Origin: Glaciimonas sp. PCH181
Lineage (GTDB): Bacteria > Pseudomonadota > Gammaproteobacteria > Burkholderiales > Burkholderiaceae_D
Reading direction: 5' to 3'
DNA: 64,000 nt
NCBI RefSeq assembly: GCF_003056055.1
Contig: NZ_PYFP01000002.1
Span: 434,001 to 498,000, forward strand
Part shown: positions 20,268-27,939 of the stretch, piece after piece
Layout of the letters: each line of letters starts with the position of its first letter
Position numbering within the stretch: the first letter of the stretch is position 1
Program-made: the position numbers and the translations under genes
Notes under the pieces: generated by a model
What the model was told of the DNA's origin: nothing
The model's database searches: none
The model's input: the letters and a program-made list of their open reading frames with translations, nothing else

Positions 20268-20557
20268 GATTGCCCTTTATCTTGTTTTCCATCCAACTTG
20301 TACTCAATGCGGTCTAATTTCTTATCCATAGACTGACTAAATGATTCGAGGGATTTGGCGATCCCCTCAACTGCTTTGCTCAGCACATTTTGTGTCACGT
20401 AACTCTCCGCAACATGCAATTTGTATTCATCCAACGCCCTCTGTGTAGCTTCGTTTTTTGCTTTTTGATCCCGGTAAGAAAACCAGATAACCGTACTAAA
20501 AGCCGATAACAGGCCTTCTATGGAAAACATTAGTAACCGCTGAAATTCAGCATCCAT
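20264..20557 (-). CDS. membrane-anchored coiled-coil protein, holin-like
   Basis: The 97-residue protein has one N-terminal membrane segment (about residues 8-27, LLMFSIEGLLSAFSTVIWFSY) followed by a charged helical region ending in SMDKKLDRIEYKLDGKQDK, which reads as a coiled coil. It is the first gene of the lysis cluster and overlaps the endolysin by ATGA. Single-helix proteins of this kind beside endolysins are often holins or antiholins, or hemolysin XhlA-like, although XhlA has its helix at the other end. Function is inferred from position. Confidence 0.65.
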   Translation of the reverse strand: MDAEFQRLLMFSIEGLLSAFSTVIWFSYRDQKAKNEATQRALDEYKLHVAESYVTQNVLSKAVEGIAKSLESFSQSMDKKLDRIEYKLDGKQDKGQS

Positions 20558-20575
20558 TTATTTGCCCCGGAAATG

Positions 20576-20596
20576 AAAAAGCCACCGAAAGGTGGC
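20576..20596 (-). terminator. intercistronic terminator-like hairpin
   Basis: GCCACC/GGTGGC around a TTTC loop is followed on the minus strand by TTTTTC. It separates the tail-fibre genes from the lysis cluster. Confidence 0.85.
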
Positions 20597-20609
20597 GTAG
20601 TAGCTCTTT

Positions 20610-20681
20610 ACTTCTGTTGTGCCGATTACTTCTGTTGTGCCGATTATTTCTGTTGTGCCGATTATTTCTGTTATCCCATTC
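20610..20681. repeat. 18-bp tandem repeat, three copies plus a degenerate fourth
   Basis: The unit ACTTCTGTTGTGCCGATT occurs at 20610-20627 and 20628-20645, with one substitution (ATTT...) at 20646-20663, and decays at 20664-20681. It lies in the non-coding gap after the LamG-domain gene. An open frame through it on the plus strand reads CCADYF repeats and is not a credible gene. Confidence 0.9.
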
Positions 20682-20723
20682 CACGATGCAAAAAAGAACG
20701 AATGTGGCTATATCCCACACCCT

Positions 20724-21455
20724 TTACGGTGCAATACCCGCTGTGTAATGCGTCAACACGCGCGCTGCTGACAATGCCGTATCGTAAATGGCTACTTCGT
20801 CCAACGAACCAATCATTGCGCTAGTGTCATACCCCGGTGCATACGAACAGCCTACCGAAACCGGGTCCGTTGAAGAAAAAGGGGGGCCCGTAAAAGAACC
20901 CGTGGCATTAGGAGCGCCGTCAACATATGCCGTTACAAGACTCCCATTTTTTGTATAAACAATATGATGTATAGCGTTATCGTTAATCGCACTAGTCGCA
21001 ATAAGTGCCGCTATTGACCCGCCGTTGCTTGTACGAAGTTCCAACTTAATGCAGCCAGAAGAGTTGAGGCCAAGCTGCCACGAGGGATAATTCACCCCTC
21101 CCTGCTCCATAGATAAAACGTTACCTGTCGTCGCACCTGTCTTTATCCAAAATTCCAAACTAAAGTCACCAGGTAACCGTAACGCCGCATCATTCGGCGC
21201 AGTTGCGACTGTTGCCGTGCCGGTAGTGCTTGTTTTGATAGATTTTCCCGCTGTAATAAGCGGTGGATTGCCGAGCGCGACAAGACCGCCGTATAACCCA
21301 TTCCTGCCGTGTCCGCTTGAATCTGTCATTGCAGTACCAGACAATTCATCAAGTTTCCAATACGCGATCGGAAGGTCTGAAAGAACCTCGACCGCATAGG
21401 CATTGGTCGCAGCTGATACATGCGGTGATAACAGCACGGGGCCGCAAGCAAACAT
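20724..21455 (-). CDS. LamG/concanavalin-like carbohydrate-binding tail protein
   Basis: The 243-residue protein is essentially one LamG-like jelly-roll domain, with YWKLDELSGTAMTDSSGHGRNG, FSLEFWIKTG and the closing GSLDEVAIYDTALSAARV. This fold commonly binds glycans. Directly after a tail-fibre gene (the ATG shares its A with the fibre stop, TAATG), it probably forms the host-binding tip or an adhesin co-assembled with the fibre. A short hydrophobic N-terminus is present but is not a convincing signal peptide. Receptor identity cannot be told from sequence. Confidence 0.8.
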   Translation of the reverse strand: MFACGPVLLSPHVSAATNAYAVEVLSDLPIAYWKLDELSGTAMTDSSGHGRNGLYGGLVALGNPPLITAGKSIKTSTTGTATVATAPNDAALRLPGDFSLEFWIKTGATTGNVLSMEQGGVNYPSWQLGLNSSGCIKLELRTSNGGSIAALIATSAINDNAIHHIVYTKNGSLVTAYVDGAPNATGSFTGPPFSSTDPVSVGCSYAPGYDTSAMIGSLDEVAIYDTALSAARVLTHYTAGIAP

Positions 21456-22483
21456 TATGCGTACCCCTTCGACAGGTTGCAGGCCAGCGTGCCATCGGTA
21501 CTATCGTAATAGCAGCTCATCAGGTCGACCGCATTGGCAGCAGTGGACAATATGGGCGGCGTGCCGCCGGGAAATTTAAAAGCGCTTCCATAGGCAAGCG
21601 TGCGATTGCCGGTAGCGTCCTGCTTGATACGGACGTTCAATACCATGCCGTCGGTCAAATTGGTAGGATTGGCGAGTGTCGCGTTTGCACCCAATACCAG
21701 TTTAAAGTTATTGGACAAGGATGCATCGACCGCAATTGAGGATCCAGAGGTGAGCAATGAAGGATCGACGCTCTGATTCCGCGTAAAGACATTGACTGCG
21801 CCAATCGTCGCGCCGGAGCCGCCACCGGGTGCTACTGCCCATGCAGGAACGCCTCCCACAATTGTCAACACTTGCCCGGTTGTACCAGCAGGTAGTCGCT
21901 CCGCCACCCCAGACGCGCCGCCGGATATCAAATCTCCAGCAGCAGTCATCGGGTTCGTCATCCAGGGCGCTGCGGACCATACGGGCAAGCCGCCCGCAAG
22001 CATCAATACCGTACCATCCGTATCTTTTGCTAATCGTGTGGCAGCACCAGCTGCGCCACCATAAATAATGTCGCCCGATGCGCTCATTGGGTTAGCAAAT
22101 CCAACGCCCGTTAAACTCTGTCCAAGCACGCGATTATCTGTGTAACTTGAAATGGTTGATATGCCGGCAACGACGATATACATCTGCCAATACCCCGCGG
22201 TAAATCCGACAGTATTACTCGTCACCGCTCCGCTGCTCGGATTCGCCTGGATATAGCTGGTCGCATTTGCAGGGAGTGTTAGCGTGCCATTCGCAATCTG
22301 TGTCGTGGTACTACCTAGCATGATGGTACCGCCGTAATAACCCCACGACAGTCCGGAGGTGGTGGATTCCCGTCGCCCGTAAAGCGTTGCCGGACTGGCC
22401 GCGTCGAGCAATGCGTTGATCGTGATTTCTTTCGAGGACTGCGATTGGCTCAGTTGATCAATATTACTGCTGCTATTTGCCAA
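21455..22483 (-). CDS. tail fibre protein with NPMTAxGDxIxGG repeats
   Basis: The 342-residue protein contains two copies of a tail-fibre repeat, NPMSASGDIIYGGAAGAATRL and NPMTAAGDLISGGASGVAERL, each followed by a GTVLML/GQVLTI GG-PVW/PAW strand, as in many siphovirus fibres. The C-terminal part is beta-rich and Gly/Ala/Asn-rich. The start is taken as TTG at 22483 because the only good ribosome site (AGGAG, complement at 22490-22494) stands 6 bases before it; a further TTG at 22504 lies inside a terminator hairpin. It is coupled to the LamG gene. Confidence 0.85.
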   Translation of the reverse strand: MANSSSNIDQLSQSQSSKEITINALLDAASPATLYGRRESTTSGLSWGYYGGTIMLGSTTTQIANGTLTLPANATSYIQANPSSGAVTSNTVGFTAGYWQMYIVVAGISTISSYTDNRVLGQSLTGVGFANPMSASGDIIYGGAAGAATRLAKDTDGTVLMLAGGLPVWSAAPWMTNPMTAAGDLISGGASGVAERLPAGTTGQVLTIVGGVPAWAVAPGGGSGATIGAVNVFTRNQSVDPSLLTSGSSIAVDASLSNNFKLVLGANATLANPTNLTDGMVLNVRIKQDATGNRTLAYGSAFKFPGGTPPILSTAANAVDLMSCYYDSTDGTLACNLSKGYA

Positions 22484-22502
22484 AGTAGGCTCCTGTAAAC
22501 GC

Positions 22503-22525
22503 AAAAAACGCCCCGAAGGACGTTT
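22503..22525 (-). terminator. intercistronic terminator-like hairpin
   Basis: AAACGTCC-TTCG-GGGCGTTT with one G-U pair, followed by T residues on the minus strand, between the tail hub gene and the fibre gene. Confidence 0.65.
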
Positions 22526-22542
22526 AAGCTAGTCGAATATAT

Positions 22543-25335
22543 TTAACGCGTAATGCGGGTGATCAACGGGTATCCGCGTCCGGTTGTAGCGGATAACTGA
22601 TAAATTTTTACATACAGCGTGACCTGATTACTGCCGAAGTCAGCAACCTGGTTGGCGCTGGAATACACGACGGTTGGCGCAGTTGCTGCCAGTGTACGCT
22701 TCACCGTCAGGTAAGTCCCATCCGTAAAAACATCGATCGAATACGCTTCACTCACCTCGCTTAACGGCGCATCCACCAGGTCACGCAACTCGCCGCCCTT
22801 GCGTGTGCGACGAATCCAGGTCAACGTCCAATCACGTGTCGTCGGATGACGATTTCCATTCAAGTATACGGGCGACAGACATTTCAAATTAACGCCTTGG
22901 TAGGTCATCGTACGATCACTGTCCGAGTCCAACGTCTTCCCGGTCGTGATACCCCGATAACTACGGGCCATACCAATCACGTTAAGATTGCTGGCGATAA
23001 ATTGCAAATTGGCGGTATTAAGTAAAACCAAGTGGTCGTTCGCTGCATGCAAGCCTGTTGCCCACTCGCTACCAAAGCGTCCCCGAAGCAAATCGGTCAG
23101 GATGTAAGAACCGTCCGCCTGCAACACACAGTTTTGGGCTGCGATAATTTCCCACCTGCCATCCATCCCGCAGGCAAAATGATTCGCGCCATTCAGCATT
23201 TGTAGCTCAGTGACACTCGACAAGGGTTGATTAACAGTCACCGACAATACCGAGGCCTTGTCAATCGACAAACCGGAATGCGCACTAAGGCTATTGAAGA
23301 CGTAACCCATTAATGACCCCGGCCTGGAAAACCCTTGTATCTGGTTCCAGACCTGCCCATCATCATCCGAGCGCATCAAGATGCCGCCAGGCCATCCCGC
23401 CAGATAACCCGACATTGCCACTGGGAATCCCGCCGTGTCAAATACGTCATTCATCAATGGCGTATCCAATAACTCGTATTGCGTAGGACCGGGGATCGTC
23501 AGTGTCTGCTCGGGTGCTGTGCCCGTTCCGCCCACTGCCGACGAGGTGTACACCGCCGCGCTGTTGTATTTGGCCTGGCACTCCAATCGACCGTCGGGCG
23601 TGCAATTGATTTGCGTCAGACGTAACTCATAGGCTGCATCCGGTGCAGTGATGGTAGTGACGTCGGACGGCTCCAAGTAATTGTATTCAGGCGGCAAATG
23701 GAATGAAACATCATCCCGCTCTAACCAATACAGGTATAACAGGATTTCAGCCTTTTGCGCGGCCTCATCTGCGCTGAGCACCATGGCTAAATCGACCGCG
23801 CTAACGTTGATCGATTGCGTATTGAGCCGCTCGGCATACTGCTCATTAATATTGTATTCGCGGTCACTATCCAGATATTTCACAGCCACTTTGCTTGGCA
23901 GCACTGAATCCATTTCCCGCGCATTCGTTATCTGGACACCGGGCTGGCTACTCGCAGATCGCGCATCCAACTTGGCCGCTGGAATCGTGACGACCGATGA
24001 CCCGCCCCGTGGTTTAAAGACAATTTTGTAACCAGATTGAATCACGTCGAACGGCCACGCCCCAATCAAGGGATCGAAGCCACTACGAATTGCCGCAACG
24101 GAGCTGATCGCATACCCGCGTACCATGCTTGTAAGTGCAGTCACATCTATGTCGGATGCTGTGAGCAACTTGCTTTGCAGGCATTCTGAGCTGACGACCG
24201 TCGAGAGCGGCACGCTATACATCTCGATGATCGACGTGGCGGCCATCGTGATCTTGAAGATGAGTCCGGCCGGATTGCCCAGCGACGATGGCGGCAGGCT
24301 ACTTTCCCAGATATTTGTGCATCGGAACGACAGCGTATTGACGCCGGAAATAACATATCGTGATAAGTCAAATGTCGCTACAGATGCCCAATCCGATGCG
24401 CTCCCCACCAAATTACCGTTAAAGTAGATATCAACCGTGTTATCACAGGCAACCTCAAGAGATACCGCTGCCCCTACTGGTGTAAATTGCTTGGTAAACG
24501 TCAAGTGCTTATCTGCGGTGCCATTGGTTTGTGCTGCCACATCCCAGATCCATGAGGCACCATAGATAGATGCCCATGTTGGTATCGTGTTTGCCAAGAC
24601 GGTTACCCCGCTACTCGACACAACACTGGTATCAGAGACAATCACTGTCGACGCAACGTCGCTCATCGTTGCAGATGATGCCAACTCTACCTTGACCTGC
24701 GCACCGATTAAACTATTTTGATAATCCTTTAACGGGAGATCATAAAACACGATATACGCCAAGCCGCGGTAGGCCGGTGTGTTCGCCACGCCGAGCGCGG
24801 CCTGCATGCGCGGATCTGGCAACTGCGTATCGTCGCCGTAGTAGATCTTGAAATTACCAGCCGCCTCCGCGCTGGCAATCATGGCGTGAATGTCGCTGGA
24901 TCCGATATCGTAGATCAGATTCGCGCCTAGCCAGATACGCCGCACGCCGGCAATCGGACCATCCATCCGGCAGTCGGCCAGTCCCACCGCAAATGTCGCG
25001 CTATAGGTAAAGGTGGTGGTCTCCGAACCGCCGCCGCCCTTGCCTTGTTTTTGGGTATTTTCCGTTTCCTTAAGTTGGTTGTTTTCTAGCCAGAATACGT
25101 TACCGGTAACGGGAAAAGTACCTTTAATGCGGGGAATCGTGGCGCCATAAGTGCTGGTCTGCGTGGTCAGATCGGTTAACTTTGGGCCATAGATGTGCGG
25201 TCCTTTGGGTGGATCGACCATGCCCCCGACGCCCATGCCGAGCTGCGCACCAACAAGCGCCCCTTGTGGGCCGCCACCTGCGAAGAACCCAACGACCGCA
25301 CCAGCAATGCCGCCAACTACCTGACCGACGCTCAT
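22543..25335 (-). CDS. tail tip/baseplate hub protein (host-specificity J-like)
   Basis: The 930-residue protein begins with a Gly/Ala-rich amphipathic segment (VGGIAGAVVGFFAGGGPQGALVGAQLGMGVGG) that is typical of phage tail-hub proteins. It then has IYGPKLTDLTTQTSTYGATIPRI..G, and near the C-terminus YILTDLLRGRFGSEWATGLH, the recurrent signature of this hub family. The family closes the tail tube and carries the fibres. The ATG at 25335 overlaps the TGA of the NlpC/P60 gene (ATGA) and has AAGGA upstream. It is the last of the conserved DUF2460-DUF2163-NlpC-hub order seen in GTA-like tails. Confidence 0.88.
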   Translation of the reverse strand: MSVGQVVGGIAGAVVGFFAGGGPQGALVGAQLGMGVGGMVDPPKGPHIYGPKLTDLTTQTSTYGATIPRIKGTFPVTGNVFWLENNQLKETENTQKQGKGGGGSETTTFTYSATFAVGLADCRMDGPIAGVRRIWLGANLIYDIGSSDIHAMIASAEAAGNFKIYYGDDTQLPDPRMQAALGVANTPAYRGLAYIVFYDLPLKDYQNSLIGAQVKVELASSATMSDVASTVIVSDTSVVSSSGVTVLANTIPTWASIYGASWIWDVAAQTNGTADKHLTFTKQFTPVGAAVSLEVACDNTVDIYFNGNLVGSASDWASVATFDLSRYVISGVNTLSFRCTNIWESSLPPSSLGNPAGLIFKITMAATSIIEMYSVPLSTVVSSECLQSKLLTASDIDVTALTSMVRGYAISSVAAIRSGFDPLIGAWPFDVIQSGYKIVFKPRGGSSVVTIPAAKLDARSASSQPGVQITNAREMDSVLPSKVAVKYLDSDREYNINEQYAERLNTQSINVSAVDLAMVLSADEAAQKAEILLYLYWLERDDVSFHLPPEYNYLEPSDVTTITAPDAAYELRLTQINCTPDGRLECQAKYNSAAVYTSSAVGGTGTAPEQTLTIPGPTQYELLDTPLMNDVFDTAGFPVAMSGYLAGWPGGILMRSDDDGQVWNQIQGFSRPGSLMGYVFNSLSAHSGLSIDKASVLSVTVNQPLSSVTELQMLNGANHFACGMDGRWEIIAAQNCVLQADGSYILTDLLRGRFGSEWATGLHAANDHLVLLNTANLQFIASNLNVIGMARSYRGITTGKTLDSDSDRTMTYQGVNLKCLSPVYLNGNRHPTTRDWTLTWIRRTRKGGELRDLVDAPLSEVSEAYSIDVFTDGTYLTVKRTLAATAPTVVYSSANQVADFGSNQVTLYVKIYQLSATTGRGYPLITRITR

Positions 25336-25739
25336 GCGAGTCCTTTGAAACGATACACAGCAACGATCCTTGCGGCCCACATCGATGACAGACGATGCTC
25401 GCAGACCTTGCCGACATTCAGATAACTATGGATCATCGTATCGCCCGCGCAGATCGCCAGGTGTTGCGGCTCACTGGCGAAGCGCATCAGCAGGATGTCA
25501 CCGGCTTGGCGATCGATCACGCGTTCGATGCCTTCATTACCATCAAGCGTGGCTTGCAATAGACCCTGGTGCGGAGAACGGCCATACGCTGGCACGTCGG
25601 TATAGGGTGCGCCGATAGAGCGTGCCACGTGCACGACCAGCCCTGCGCAATCCAATGCCAGACCAGCGATGCGCCCCTGATGTTGGAAAGGTGTGTCGAG
25701 TGCAGCGCGCGCTGCGGCGACGATGTCGTCGGCGGTCAT
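25332..25739 (-). CDS. NlpC/P60 family tail peptidase
   Basis: The 135-residue protein is an NlpC/P60 cysteine peptidase. Catalytic Cys31 is in LDCAGLVVHVAR and the histidine is at 93 in EPQHLAI. The domain is expected to cleave peptidoglycan cross-links locally while the tail penetrates the wall. The start MTADDIV is fixed by the ATGA overlap with the DUF2163 gene; an open frame extends upstream inside that gene. It is placed between DUF2163 and hub genes exactly as in gene-transfer-agent-like tail clusters. Confidence 0.9.
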   Translation of the reverse strand: MTADDIVAAARAALDTPFQHQGRIAGLALDCAGLVVHVARSIGAPYTDVPAYGRSPHQGLLQATLDGNEGIERVIDRQAGDILLMRFASEPQHLAICAGDTMIHSYLNVGKVCEHRLSSMWAARIVAVYRFKGLA

Positions 25740-26572
25740 CCTGCTTGTCCAATCTGTGCATATTGTGAGCCGGTCGGAATATTCGCAAAGCCACCGTGAT
25801 TGATGATGTTGTGCCACTTATCACTACAATCGGCGCTACGTTTGCGACAACCGGGAATCATGGTGTACGTGTCACCCACAGCAGGCGTGTAATAGAACGC
25901 CTCATACGTCACGATCGCGCCGCCGGCATTGAATGACTTAATTTCCTGCCGCTTTAAGCCAGCGTTCTTTCCGCTCGTGAACTGAATCGTGCCAGCGCCG
26001 AAATAATCAATCGCTTCGCTGCGCCCAGCGTCGCCGAATTGCGTGTTGCTGGTGACGGACGTAATAGTGCCGGTCACGGTTAGTGGGCCTAGATCGATTT
26101 TGCAACCGGCGTATTCCTGCCCGCCAAACGTTTTTTGGCATGTCACTGTGTAGGTCCTCCCGACCGATTGATTTAGCGCATCGATGAGCGCCATTTCCTG
26201 AATCTGGTACTTATCATCGGTCAAAGTCGTTTTGCCAAAAATCGACGCGACTATCGGCTCATAGTCCTCGATCGGGTTATCCCAATTTGTCGCGAACAAG
26301 TAGCAACGGGCGTTATCAAAGACGCCGGACGCAATCGCGGCTTTGCTGATGCCAGCGATACCTGCAATGCCCTGCACATCAATCATCGCTGGCGATGTGC
26401 CAGAAGCGGCGGTATAGCCGGTGAACTCATAGCCGGAATTGGTCAAATACACCGCGCCGTTACTCATTATGAGATTGCGCGGGTAATGTGTCAGGCATAC
26501 GGCAGCTCCGACTACTGGCACGATGCGCAGGCATAACGTGCGGGTGGCGTAATTCGCTACTTGAGACTTCAT
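25736..26572 (-). CDS. DUF2163/BR0599 phage tail protein
   Basis: The 278-residue protein has the two-part architecture of this family. The N-terminal DUF2163-type part sees LTHYPRNLIM and VYLTNSGYEFTGYTA. The C-terminal BR0599 part has GCRKRSADCSDKWHNIINHGGF, the conserved CxKRxxxCxxxF-type cysteine motif. In GTA-like tails these proteins form the hub with iron-sulphur or zinc sites. It overlaps DUF2460 upstream and NlpC/P60 downstream by four bases each, indicating a coupled tail-tip operon. Confidence 0.88.
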   Translation of the reverse strand: MKSQVANYATRTLCLRIVPVVGAAVCLTHYPRNLIMSNGAVYLTNSGYEFTGYTAASGTSPAMIDVQGIAGIAGISKAAIASGVFDNARCYLFATNWDNPIEDYEPIVASIFGKTTLTDDKYQIQEMALIDALNQSVGRTYTVTCQKTFGGQEYAGCKIDLGPLTVTGTITSVTSNTQFGDAGRSEAIDYFGAGTIQFTSGKNAGLKRQEIKSFNAGGAIVTYEAFYYTPAVGDTYTMIPGCRKRSADCSDKWHNIINHGGFANIPTGSQYAQIGQAG

Positions 26573-27435
26573 AAGGCGAGGAGTTCCATAATATCGATGG
26601 TCGATGTGTCACGAATATTCGGTGCCAGGTAATTGACATCGATGCGACTATTGAAGCGACATGGAATATCAAACTGACAACCGGCCGTGACAGGCTCCCC
26701 AATTTGCGGGCGGCTATTGACCGCACCACCGCTTGCGTAAGCACCGAACAGGGTTGAATCGATCTGGACCGTAATTGTCGTGCTAGACACGCCCGTAACG
26801 AGACCCCGTAAAGTATTGATCTGCGACATCCCGACCACGTTACTAAAGTATGCCGAATCACCTACGACAAAGGCGTGCGCTCCAATGGTCGCGATGGCGG
26901 ATGCCGCCTGAGTAATACCAGTAATATTGGCCGTCTTGTTAGCAGCGAAGGTCACCAATCCAGTCGTTGTATCCGCAGTCCAGCCGCTGCCCAGCGCAAC
27001 TCCACTAATACCGACCACAACCGTGCCAGTAACCGGTTTAAAGATGGTCCTTACTGGCAAGCCGATCGGCAATGGCGTGCTGCCGCTGCCATATTGCTTC
27101 TGCAACTGGTAGACACCAGCTGACACCAAGGCTAAAGGTTGATCAGTCGCAGTAGGCGTACCGGTATTGCCGTTGGTCGAGAAATCATCAATGGTGCTTA
27201 CTCTGAACCCGGAAAACATACCGTAAGAGCGGTGATATAAACCCAATACGCGGGTCCATAGATCCGCTTGCTCCAAGCGATAAGTGACACTGAAATGACG
27301 GGCTGGAAACGGATGCACGATGCGTCGGTATTCCTGCCCACTGCTGGTTTGCGTGATCTCGACGTTGTACTCGTCAGCATAGAGCGCACCAATCAACGCA
27401 TCGCCAGGCAGTCGCTCTTCCAGAAATGCATTCAT
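26569..27435 (-). CDS. DUF2460 distal tail protein
   Basis: The 288-residue protein matches DUF2460, the distal-tail component of GTA-like siphophages. It begins MNAFLEERLPGDALIGALYADEYNVEI and has the typical RNSRIDVNY-like end (CRFNSRIDVNYLAP). The middle carries an insert of beta-rich sequence (GTVVVGISGVALGSGWTADTTTGLVTF) that is also known in longer members. It likely forms the ring between the tail tube and the hub. Normally the tape-measure gene lies next to it; here an HNH/AP2 endonuclease gene separates the two. Confidence 0.88.
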   Translation of the reverse strand: MNAFLEERLPGDALIGALYADEYNVEITQTSSGQEYRRIVHPFPARHFSVTYRLEQADLWTRVLGLYHRSYGMFSGFRVSTIDDFSTNGNTGTPTATDQPLALVSAGVYQLQKQYGSGSTPLPIGLPVRTIFKPVTGTVVVGISGVALGSGWTADTTTGLVTFAANKTANITGITQAASAIATIGAHAFVVGDSAYFSNVVGMSQINTLRGLVTGVSSTTITVQIDSTLFGAYASGGAVNSRPQIGEPVTAGCQFDIPCRFNSRIDVNYLAPNIRDTSTIDIMELLAL

Positions 27436-27932
27436 TAAGCAGCACTCCCAGAATTGAAAAACTCTCCGTGAGCGGCGCTAGCAAAGTTCGTGTAGGCGGC
27501 GGAAGCAGATTCGGCTGTTTCAAAATATCCTAGCCAGCAAACCTTGCCCAAGGCACGACAGCGTGCATAAAATTTCCCTTTTTCACGGCTCCAACTAACG
27601 CCTTTGTATCCGCTAGTGTTGCATGGCTTCATACCTGAATTATTGGCATTTTGAGACATTGTGCAGAGACGCAAGTTGCAAATACGATTGTCGGCTCGAT
27701 CCCCATTTTTGTGATCAATCATCACAACAGGAAACTCTCCGGTGATATAGAGCCACGCAAGCCTATGAGCGTAATAACGGACTCCCGCTATGATGATCGT
27801 CACGTACCCCTTTTTGTTAACGCTCCCAGCAACCAAATCTTTGCGACACCCGCGATGCTTTTTTAGCCACGAGAACACTCCTGTCGCCTCATTGTAAGTA
27901 AGGAGGCTTCTTATTTCTGCTTGAGTAATCAT
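27435..27932 (-). CDS. free-standing HNH endonuclease with AP2-type domain
   Basis: The 165-residue protein has an HNH core (AHRLAWLYITGEFP, then IDHKNGDRADNRICNLRLC, with H, D-H-x-N and N-R in order) followed by an AP2-like DNA-binding domain (SGYKGVSW...KFYARCRALGKVCWLGYFETAESASAAY). This combination is the phage homing-endonuclease type. The start MITQAEIRS at 27932 lies just after the tape-measure stop with an AGGG site upstream; an open frame continues into that gene but is not needed. Its insertion between tape measure and DUF2460 suggests a mobile passenger. Confidence 0.88.
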   Translation of the reverse strand: MITQAEIRSLLTYNEATGVFSWLKKHRGCRKDLVAGSVNKKGYVTIIIAGVRYYAHRLAWLYITGEFPVVMIDHKNGDRADNRICNLRLCTMSQNANNSGMKPCNTSGYKGVSWSREKGKFYARCRALGKVCWLGYFETAESASAAYTNFASAAHGEFFNSGSAA

Positions 27933-27939
27933 TTGAACC

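Noticed and set aside
20573..20824. Plus-strand frame encoding CCADYF repeats
   Set aside because: It is only the translation of the 18-bp tandem repeat in a non-coding gap.
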